Positions 56,233 to 64,000 of a stretch of 64,000 nucleotides of DNA are shown one piece after another. The notes below the pieces were generated by a model that did no database searches, was not told the DNA's origin, and saw nothing but the letters and a program-made list of their open reading frames with translations. Numbering within the stretch: position 1 is the first letter of the stretch; each line of letters begins with the position of its first letter. The stretch spans positions 620,001 through 684,000 of the forward strand of contig JAQJZZ010000018.1 in assembly GCA_030077755.1 (NCBI GenBank), written 5' to 3'. Source of the stretch: Filosporella fistucella. Lineage: Eukaryota; Ascomycota; Leotiomycetes; Helotiales. A program made the translations under genes and the position numbers.

Positions 56233-57252
56233 TGTTTCGGATGACTAGGACGTAATGTTCTTCTAGTGCAAAGATGGTGTCGCAGTCTGTCTAGTCCTCT
56301 CACTCTTCTTTCTGCCCTTCTCGCATAGGATCCACTTGTAGTATCGCAGGCTTCAAGACTGTTACAACGTCTTCGCGAACGTGCCTTCTGTCGCAAACTG
56401 CTGAAATCGGTTCCAAAAGGGGTTACTTCTTTCACACAGAGCCAATCTGGAGATATATGTGGTGTACCTAGGGAAAACGATAGTCCTGTAACCAAAAAGA
56501 GACTTTGACATTCGTGACACTCGTGGGTTGCGGGGAAGAAGAGACGGAGAAATAAAAAGAAAAAAAATTAAAATAGAAAGAAAGATAAGAAGCAATTAAT
56601 GGCGTTCGCCTGCTGATTCAGTCGATGCATGACTTACAAGCCACCAAATGATCCGCCAAAGAGTCGTGGCACCTCTCGATCATGCCACCTTTTGGCCTAA
56701 GAATAAGAAGAATTAAATAAACTTTAAGGAAACTTAAGTGGGCAACCTATGCATTATATAAATAATTTCTCGGCACTATGACTTTAGCTAAAAATATTAA
56801 ACCCATTAGATTTTCTCTCCGGGTATGACGTCTCAATAATAAATGCTAAGATCGTTAGCCGTTGGCATTCATAGATCAGCCACAATTCTTGGATTTCATG
56901 GCTTCGTGGAGGGTTTGACATTTCATGACGTGCGTGAATGTGCGGTAGGGAGGACGTCTCATGCACATGTCCATGCAGAGAGTCTCGGATCTGGATCAAT
57001 ACAAGAGTCGCGAGTAAGCTCAGCAATACCAATCGGTAATTGCAAAGCTACTTGATGCGCCTGCAATCAAGCTATGGAAGCAGAGACATCTCTTGAGCGA
57101 CTACTTTTAGATGCTGCAGTGATCATATGTCTGGGGACTTATTCAAGATGGGCACAATTCCCTGATCCCATGAATCATAGTCCAGCGAGTATGGCGTTAT
57201 ATAAAACATAATTCAAATGGCATAGTATTATTGCATTAAGTGTTATTTCAAA
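56233..57252. other. Intergenic, no gene recognised
   Basis: A purine-rich tract lies at 56540-56590. No coding sequence, RNA gene or repeat recognised. Confidence 0.45.
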
Positions 57253-57867
57253 TCATCCCCAAACATCTTCAAACCACCTTGAGGCCTTCTCCCTTTTAGC
57301 TCTCCACGCCTCAACCTCTTCATCCTTCTACCCTTCGAGATTTTTCACTGCGTCTTGAACGGTTCGTCTGACATCTCGAGCTATATTTGCCGCTCCACAT
57401 ATATATAGCACAGCATCATCTTGTAAATGCATTGACGCAGCATCTATCCCTCGCGCCAATATTCGGTGTGCTGAACATACAACTTTACATTTCCACGTAG
57501 TGGCAATGCTGTCATAATCTCCAGCTTGCCATCAAGTTTGTTTTGTATTTCCTTGAGCTTGTCGTGATACAAATAGTCATCACAAATCGTCATCTTCATT
57601 CTGGCATCCGAAGAACAGCAACATGGAGCCGATCATACGTCCGACCATGGCTTGGTGAGCTCGCTCTGACAAGAATCCTCGGAATGGTGCAATGCCAGTT
57701 CCTGCTGCAACCATGATAATTGGTTTGGTAGTGGAAGCTGGAAGTCTGAAGTCTGATGATTGATCTGAATATTGACTCTGCATGTCGCTGGCAGAGATGT
57801 GTGTGTCTATCTCTATTCCCTTCATAAGGCTCGAGACGTATTGGATGTCCCTTGTATAGTCATACAT
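57253..57867 (-). pseudogene. C-terminal fragment of a CYP505-type P450 reductase
   Basis: Remnant of the NADPH-binding end of a fused cytochrome P450/NADPH reductase (CYP505/P450foxy type) or related reductase. It reads FRLPASTTKPIIMVAAGTGI then APFRGFLSER and LLFFGCQNEDD, matching the ferredoxin-reductase NADPH site. The frame is then broken by a 13-bp imperfect tandem duplication (GATGACxATTTGT twice, about 57574-57599). It continues YLYHDKLKEIQNKL; after VQH a 2-bp insertion shifts it again to RILARGIDAASMHL and LYICGAANIARDVRRTVQDA, with a TAG before a final KASRWFEDVWG and stop at 57253. The heme domain, flavodoxin domain and FAD domain are missing. A dead fragment. Confidence 0.82.
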
Positions 57868-58203
57868 TTACAATATATTCGTATTCAAAATGTAGATGAA
57901 AAAAATTAGCTCAGTCGATGGTATTTAGGTGCTGTTAGTTTGGACGCGATTAACATGAATATCAATTTCTCTCTAAACTTCCAATAAAAAAGGTAGACCG
58001 GCAGAGCCCTTCAATTTCCCAAAATGAAATAATAACAGAAAACAAACGCATGCCAGACGGTAAGCAACAAAATTCAATGAAATCAACAAATATTGGCATC
58101 CAAACATGCATGCTCCAACACTACGTCTAGTGAAAGCTGGGTTGGAGCTTCCAGTCAGCAGGAAATTCGAGGCTAGCCGACACGGTTAGATCTCAGGGGC
58201 TTT
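57868..58203. other. Intergenic, no gene recognised
   Basis: No trace of the rest of the reductase was found here. Nothing else recognised. Confidence 0.4.
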
Positions 58204-58773
58204 TCAGTGTTCGCACACCAGTGTTCCGTCTTCGTTGCGAATGAAATCGTCTAGTTGCAGTCAGTATCCCGTCTTTGCCGGGGTGGTAAGACAATAGAAT
58301 TGCCGATGTAATACTGACCGAAAACAATTCGGGTTTCCTCATCTTCCTCATCGTCATTGGTACAGGTACAGACCAAATACACCGAAATTTGGCCTACTTG
58401 GCACTTAGTGCAAGAGTCCTGGTAGCCACTGCTCCTAAAAGGTGCCAGGATCAGCTATGTGGTGAACAAAGAATATCCGCTTAAAATTACCTTTTCTGTG
58501 AGATAGAAATTAGTAAACTATATGCATACTTGGAACATTCAAAGATCGGCTTACCGTCAATACTCCGTTCACATTCCCAAGACAGTTCGCTAAGTCGAGG
58601 TGTGAATTGACATTCTCAGGCATGCCATCTTCATCCGGATAGTCATATCCGGCATAAAGAGTCGTTATGCCAAGCCAAGTGAATATCATGTTCTGTGAGA
58701 ATGGCTCGCTCCATACGGCGCGAACCATGGCTGGTGCTGAGGCACAAAGCAGAAGTCCAATGAAGGAACGCAT
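58204..58773 (-). CDS. Small secreted CVNH-like (cyanovirin-N homology) protein
   Basis: Starts with a signal peptide MRSFIGLLLCASAPAMVRA. Exon 1 is 58773-58555, ending SHLDLANCLGNVNGVLT, which matches the end of a CVNH repeat (LDLN-x-CIGN-x-NG-x-L). The downstream exon to 58319 encodes SSGYQDSCTKCQVGQISVYL then VCTCTNDDEEDEE, and the last exon, 58250-58204, gives DDFIRNEDGTLVCEH, matching the second CVNH repeat. The middle junction has two in-frame solutions: acceptor before 58454 (133 residues), or a 5-nt micro-exon AAAAG followed by acceptor before 58434 (128 residues). CVNH proteins bind carbohydrates and are often secreted in fungi. The single signal is diverged, so family call is moderate. 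Confidence 0.65.
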
Positions 58774-59548
58774 GGTAGCTGGCTTAGTGTAATAGAGTTT
58801 GAATGATAAAGCTTGAGAGTAAGGAGAAAGAGTGAGGTGAGTAAGTGTCTATGATGTCAAACCTGTGATGACTTAGGAGCAATACTTATGCTTGCGTGTC
58901 GCCGCAGATGAGAGGGGACATAGGCCCGCCTCACAAGGCACCGTAGCTACGAGAAGTGACCAAAGACCTAAAAATAGCTAAGACCTATCCAACCCTGGAA
59001 AATAAAGTAATTGAACCATAGGACGGGCATGTACCACAAAAACACACAAGTGATATGACGTCCTCGGAAAGGATTCCAACACTCGAAGGCGAAGTAGTCT
59101 GACACAGAGCCTAAATGGAATTATTCTCAATTATGGCGAGGCGGAATAGCTAAGTGCCGGTATTATTGAGGGGTAAGTAGGTTGGTCGAGAGCAGGAGAC
59201 GAGCTGGAAGTTGGAATGTGTTGGCAGTTTTTGCAAACAAAATTCAGCTGTTCTGCAACCAAATCACAAAACTTAAATATAATGCTGGGGTTCTTGAAAC
59301 AATGTTGGGGCATGTACATCCTCATTGTGAGTGAATATCGTCGGAAGAGTCCCAGATGAGTTGGTAAACCTGGCCTTGGCGTTGTCGCCCCTTGAAATAC
59401 CCCTTCCAAACCGGACGCTTCAAGTGAAGGATGAGAAACACAAATGCATTGCTAAGACTCAAGTCACCATAGTGGCTACAAACTAGTTCCACCATCCTGC
59501 AGGGCTAATCGACACCTACTATTCACCCTGTAGGTCAAGAATAAAGGC
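58774..59548. other. Intergenic, no gene recognised
   Basis: Includes the promoter of the CVNH-like gene (58774-58900). The frame at 59131-59409 (-) has no motif. Confidence 0.4.
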
Positions 59549-60289
59549 TCAAAAATACGACAATCGACCTCCAACTCGTTTCGCCATTCTGCATCCTTTT
59601 AACCGCATTGGAGCTACGAGGCATATCGTATTACGAACACCAGCCCTGGTAAATTGATCTGGGAACAATCTCTGCTCCTGATCCCAACGCATCAGCGTCT
59701 TATCTAGTCTCCTGACCCATTCTCGGACCTCTGGATTGTCGTTCGAGACAAGGAACACCATCTCTTCCAGATGTGGGAAGCCATGTAGGTCAAGTTGAAG
59801 TGAAAACCCGGTGCTACCACGATTGAGGGGCTCAAGTTCAATGGCTAAGAATCGGAGGTTGGCGGGCGAGTGATCCATTTGAAACTGTGTCAGGATGCCT
59901 TCAGATCCCCAGTCCCGAATCCAGTACTCCACGTTATTTAGCACACTGAGAGTATCGATAGCCGGATTGAAATAGATTGGAGCAAGATCATCGGCAGTCC
60001 CGTACATGAGATGGCCTGCGCGTTGGGCGAGCTTGTGGGTAACGAGGCGTGCCTCCTGGCACACGTTGACGACGTACGGTCTTGGACTTGCGGAGATGCG
60101 AGGGCACCAACGATGGTCGTACTCGCAATGAGGATGCGCCGCAGTGTCCACCTCAACGATACGGCCCTGCTGGTTCTCGTACAGGAACTCCCATATCATG
60201 ACCCTGATATCGAATCCCAAATTATCCCATGTCTGATGGGTGGGTGCCTTTTGAGCAATATTACCAACGGTCGCCATCAAAGGAATCAA
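59549..60289 (-). CDS. 2EXR-domain protein
   Basis: Single exon, 246 residues from 60289 (MIPLMATVG) or 242 from the Met at 60277. Carries the fungal 2EXR domain: a TWDNLGFDIRVMIWEFLYEN segment equivalent to the usual F-P-x-LP-x-E-x-R-x-x-IW, then GRIVEV, PYVVNVCQEARLVTHKL (usual hVCRESR) and IYFNPAIDTLSV (usual FNPxxDTLY). These proteins are abundant in Leotiomycetes and other Pezizomycotina and have no established function. C-terminal half (LRFLAIELEPLNRGSTGFSL, HLEEMVFLVSNDNPEVREWV) is also family-typical. No signal peptide. Confidence 0.85.
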   Translation of the reverse strand: MIPLMATVGNIAQKAPTHQTWDNLGFDIRVMIWEFLYENQQGRIVEVDTAAHPHCEYDHRWCPRISASPRPYVVNVCQEARLVTHKLAQRAGHLMYGTADDLAPIYFNPAIDTLSVLNNVEYWIRDWGSEGILTQFQMDHSPANLRFLAIELEPLNRGSTGFSLQLDLHGFPHLEEMVFLVSNDNPEVREWVRRLDKTLMRWDQEQRLFPDQFTRAGVRNTICLVAPMRLKGCRMAKRVGGRLSYF

Positions 60290-60666
60290 AAGGATCGAGG
60301 GGAAGCAGCAGAAAGCCTAAAGTTGGCAGTTTGCTCAGTGTTTTGTCTCATAAGAAGTCTGAAGTTGGAAGTGTATATATATAGTCATGCTAACTAGCGA
60401 TTTCTAGGAGTTGTTGGATAACGCGAGTGGTGCAACGTCGGATGCAAGCGCGGCGCATAATCCATGAGCCACTTCTGCACATCTCGGACCTGATGCTTTT
60501 CAAGTCAATCTACGGATATGGTATGTGAGTACATCATTGGCCTTTGTTTATTGAATACCAGAAAATGTGATCACAGTTAGAATTTATCTTTTTCTCACGC
60601 GCACAATAAACAGCCATGTAAAAGAAAGAGAGTTGCCCGCAAAATGAATGTTTGATACCTGGCACT

Positions 60667-61083
60667 TTACTGCCAAGGCTCTAGCTTGATCGGGCCAGGA
60701 TTTATCACTATCACAGCCCCCCTTTTCCTCTTGCTTGCTCTGCTGATGCCTCCTTGACACCACGAAGCCTCCGCCAGTGTTATGTTGATTGCAGACTGAG
60801 ATTGAGGAAGTCTTTTTATGATCGATTTGGATGTTGAAAAGCCCGACACTATGGCCACTTCCCAAAATATTTGGAGCTGGTCAGTTAGCAGAGCCATGAA
60901 TTCGAAGGAGTGTATGCTACCGGAGCCCGAGGTGACTGCTACATCGTCTTTCAAGTTGCTCAGACCTAGAACGCCTAAGATCGCCGATTCCATCGAGAAT
61001 GAGGGGAGCGGGAGGGCAGTCGCCGTCATAACCGCTATGGCAAGTAGAGCGGTGCTTGGAGGAAGAATCACTGAAGGTATCAT
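60667..61083 (-). CDS. Small predicted secreted protein, unknown
   Basis: Single open frame of 138 residues beginning MIPSVILPPSTALLAIAVMT then ATALPLPSFS, a plausible signal peptide. The remainder is polar with a basic patch RASKRKRG and a single Cys (WCQGG); no domain recognised. The complementary strand is open over 60818-61102, so coding status is uncertain; I prefer this strand because of the hydrophobic leader. Confidence 0.4.
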   Translation of the reverse strand: MIPSVILPPSTALLAIAVMTATALPLPSFSMESAILGVLGLSNLKDDVAVTSGSGSIHSFEFMALLTDQLQIFWEVAIVSGFSTSKSIIKRLPQSQSAINITLAEASWCQGGISRASKRKRGAVIVINPGPIKLEPWQ

Positions 61084-62122
61084 GATTCCTTGTTGGCGGT
61101 GATGGCTTTGACGAAGATTCTTCGGCAGTGGATATTTTTTATTGATGTATTAGTGCTTTGTAGGAGTATGAGAACAGGAGACTCACGATACGGATGTCTG
61201 GTACATCACTTAGACAAGCGCGAGGCCATTGTTGAGACTGTGTGGAGTTCTATTTATATACTATCACAAACGCGAGTACCAACAATACGGAGTGGTACTT
61301 TCCTGACTAGACTACAGTGAGGGTGAGGGTTTTTCGGAAGCACTTCAATCTGCCCGGCACAGCCTGCAAACCATCCACCCAACTTCGATCTTTGTTTCAC
61401 ATGCATCCTGAATATCATCCTAACAGATATAATCTTCGACAACTTCAAAACAGATCTGTCATGTGCCGAAGTAGCGATATCCTGAGAAGGGTGAAGGATT
61501 CCTAACATCTGTTATGGCAGGTATTCAATCCTTGACCCGGAACAGCTTTGAACAGATCCAACAACAGTAGATGACCAGCTATGAACACAAAAATCTATTA
61601 TCTATTTCCCAGTGGACCAAAAGATGGTAAACCGCCTCATTTTCCCCTACTGTTTTGGTGTCCCTCATAGCGCTAGGCAGCCTCGTACATATCGCGGGAT
61701 TAAAATAGGAACATCTTGAAACTCCAACCCAACAGATATTCGACACCGCGGATTATTTCCCGGCCTTCAACAAGATCCTACGAGAGTGGCAAACAGCACA
61801 AGGCGGAGCACCATTCTGCTTGTTGTGTACGCCACTGTTTTATTGGATGCACAATGAGGCATCTTGACAATGTAGAGCAGAAAAATTTCTGCAACGTTCT
61901 CAAAAAATCACTGTGAGAGTAGTCTGCCTTGATTCTTCAAGGCAATTACGCATGGGTACATAAGAAGGTCTGCTGCCACGATCGTAGCAGTAATCATTCT
62001 AACATACTTTCTCTTCTACAACTCCTTGCAGCGCAGAAGCTATTGCATCATTAGCCAGATCCATTCATACTTTCTGAAGGCTCTCTTCTCCAGTTCTCTC
62101 AAGCCCCTATCAGCCCGACACT
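61084..62122. other. Intergenic, no gene recognised
   Basis: Frames at 61254-61508 on both strands overlap. The 62000-62122 part is TC-rich and precedes the next start, consistent with a fungal promoter/leader. Confidence 0.4.
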
Positions 62123-62848
62123 ATGTATAAGCATACCGCTTTTTATGGTCTTTGCTTCCTCCCACTGGTTTGGGCACATCCCACTGCCACCAAGATACTT
62201 TCATTTCGATCTGATGCCAACGATACAGCCGCTACACTGGAAAACTCGGTTCTGAGCGTCCCCCCTCTAGTTATACCCGGTTCTAAGCTCGCTGCTGCCC
62301 AAGTTCAAAAGCGAGCAGGTAATCTTCCAGCAATCTCTTTCAGTGATGAAGCAAAGGACAGCCTGCGAGGTCCAGAAATCTTGACGAACTTCCTCGAAAC
62401 CAGAAATCTCGACACCCAATGGGGTCCGACTGTCTGCAAGATCATCACCAAATTTTCACCTACTGTCAATGGCAATTCAGGAGTATTCAACTACACCGTG
62501 CAGGGACCACACAAGAAAGGTCTTAGCTTGGTTCATGAAGGTAAGAATATGCATCTATATGCCGCATTCATGACTCTGAACAAGGATCTACTGCCTCAAT
62601 ATGATTTGATGAACCTCTGTACGAGTTCCTTCCACCAAGCCGCTCAGACATATCACGAGCTCAAGTACGGCTTCTTCGACATTCAAACGGCATACTCAGT
62701 CAGAAATAATCATCGTATCAATCTTCTGCCGGTTGCTTCGTCGAGCAAGCGTAGCACTTTCAGCGGCCCCATTGGTATCATCAACATTCAGATCGGGGAC
62801 GAGGCCGAGGGCATCAGCCTGTTCAATCTCAATGGTCTTCCAGCTTAA
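62123..62848 (+). CDS. Predicted secreted protein with Kex2-type site, unknown
   Basis: Single exon, 241 residues. Signal peptide MYKHTAFYGLCFLPLVWAHP, then a pro-like stretch ending AAAQVQKR at about residue 65, a typical Lys-Arg processing site, followed by AGNLPAISFSDEAKDSLRGP. The mature part contains two Cys (VCKIITKF and NLCTSSFHQAA), an N-glycosylation site NYT, and ends GIINIQIGDEAEGISLFNLN. No family recognised. The layout (leader, pro-segment, small globular domain) resembles secreted fungal proteins or effector candidates. A second Lys-Arg (SSSKRSTFSG) lies near residue 210. Confidence 0.65.
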   Translation: MYKHTAFYGLCFLPLVWAHPTATKILSFRSDANDTAATLENSVLSVPPLVIPGSKLAAAQVQKRAGNLPAISFSDEAKDSLRGPEILTNFLETRNLDTQWGPTVCKIITKFSPTVNGNSGVFNYTVQGPHKKGLSLVHEGKNMHLYAAFMTLNKDLLPQYDLMNLCTSSFHQAAQTYHELKYGFFDIQTAYSVRNNHRINLLPVASSSKRSTFSGPIGIINIQIGDEAEGISLFNLNGLPA

Positions 62849-64000
62849 TCGTGCCTTGGATACTCTGTTGACCTGCGACGGATAGTTGTCTATCAGACAG
62901 AGAAATCATGAAAGAGCTTAGCGTGACAGGGTTGGGTAACTTGGGGGTGACGGAGGATAGCTGGGGTCATTCACTTAGCATGTCTTCAAATTCTTTTAGT
63001 TGAATAGAGTGGGCTTTTCCTGTTTTTCTTTACTTCTTCGTGCGACAGACGATCTCATAGAAATTGACAGAGGCATTTACTGAAATACTGTCTTCCCTGC
63101 CACTCTTCAATGCCGAACAAGTGATTTATAACAAAACAGACACACATGTATGTCCTTGACCGGGGCAAAATTCTACGCGTGCACACCAGATGGAATTCTA
63201 TGTCTTTTGCAGCAATTGATTCTTTATATATCCTTGAAAACCCGAAATCGAATTGCACTTCAAGACCATATCATTCAATTGACCAATCTTGTATTTTTAA
63301 CTCCAAGACCATTGAACTCAAACCTCAAAAATATTCAATGGGGGTCATGTTGCCTTTAAAGGAGTAAGTGCGGGGTATAAGACGAAGCACTTTAAAATTT
63401 CTATCTCTTTATTTCGAAGCAAACACAGGACTTCTTTTGAAGATCGAACGCCCTCGAGGAAGTATAGCCTTAGAGAGATTTTTGGCTTGGAAGCATTTTG
63501 AAGTCTAATTCTTGTCAGATTTATACAATTTGGGACGGCAATTCAGCATAATTCTAAATAATTCAAGTACTCAAGACATGAGTTATTGTTATTAACATGA
63601 CTTCTTGTCAACTGCATTCATTATTATTTATCTACTTTCTTATCCTTATTTTATGCATAATAAGTACAGCTACTTAATTGCGTATATATTATTGCTTATT
63701 GCTCTCTAGTTAATGAGCCAGTTTCAGCCCATGCTAGTATGCTACAGCAAGCACTGAGCCTAGCATGCTCCTTCTCCTGGTTCTTGATTTGGCTTTTCAG
63801 GCGATCCTTTGCGTCCTTGAAATGGTCCTTTAGTTTTATTAGATGTGAAGGGGCAAGATGGAGCTTTCATACCTAGCATTTTGCATTTAACTCTTCAAAG
63901 GAGAATTCCTTGCATTTTAAGGATATAGAGATTGACAAATAACATCTGCAGCGAAATTCACTTTCAAATTCAATCCTATTGGTCTGTGAGCATACACTCC
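62849..64000. other. Right-edge region, no gene recognised
   Basis: Short frames at 63055-63367 overlap on both strands and are not convincing. The 63540-63720 part is AT-rich. A gene could begin beyond the window. Confidence 0.4.

Noticed and set aside
63055..63367. Short frames near the right edge
   Set aside because: Overlapping on opposite strands, no motifs.
1..64000. tRNA, rRNA or CRISPR features
   Set aside because: By eye I found no tRNA box pair, no rRNA-like sequence and no regularly spaced repeats; a tRNAscan run would be decisive. CRISPR is not expected in a fungus.

Overview
The window is nuclear DNA of a filamentous ascomycete. The evidence is intron-bearing genes (introns of about 45-150 bp with fungal splice sites), three Zn2Cys6 regulators, a PDR-type ABC pump, a HeLo-domain protein, a 2EXR protein, and transposons carrying the C-to-T/G-to-A decay typical of repeat-induced point mutation (RIP). 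A placement in Pezizomycotina is secure. A leotiomycete is my guess only.

Layout. (1) 1-8,600: a PDR ABC transporter running off the left edge, divergent from a Zn2Cys6 regulator across an intergenic region rich in ACCT/AGGT motifs, then a small DUF4267-like membrane protein. (2) 9,386-10,410: a frameshifted NmrA-like pseudogene. (3) 11,437-17,985: a head-to-head pair, one gene encoding an active-looking protein kinase followed by ankyrin repeats, the other a HeLo domain fused to a dead kinase-like domain. (4) 18,000-20,470: an AT-rich block, a Pro/Thr/Ser-rich reading frame and a large imperfect hairpin. (5) 20,471-35,931: eight adjacent genes that look like a catabolic cluster: HpcH/HpaI aldolase, Zn2Cys6 regulator, sugar-type MFS carrier, SMP-30-type lactonase, D-2-hydroxyacid dehydrogenase, second Zn2Cys6 regulator, LigI-like amidohydrolase and an allantoate-permease-type MFS carrier. 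(6) 36,000-42,000: a MITE with TAA target duplication, an AT-rich relic, an aminoglycoside-phosphotransferase-like gene with a RIP-type nonsense codon, an orphan small protein and a SET-protein fragment. (7) 42,247-54,100: a transposon island in which a complete Ty3/gypsy chromovirus-type retrotransposon is nested inside a pogo/Fot1-type DNA transposon, followed by a Tc1/mariner element. All are heavily mutated and there is almost no long open frame across about 11 kb. (8) 55,236-62,848: a multi-pass membrane protein, a broken fragment of a CYP505-type reductase, a secreted CVNH-like protein, a 2EXR protein and two small predicted secreted proteins.

How genes may work together (inference). 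The first regulator may control the adjacent efflux pump. The kinase-ankyrin/HeLo-pseudokinase pair has the parts of a sensor kinase and a membrane-acting death effector, an arrangement reminiscent of animal RIPK3/MLKL. It is my best candidate for an undescribed system here. The 15-kb cluster has uptake, lactone opening, redox and aldol-cleavage functions suited to degradation of a sugar acid, lactone or ring-derived acid.
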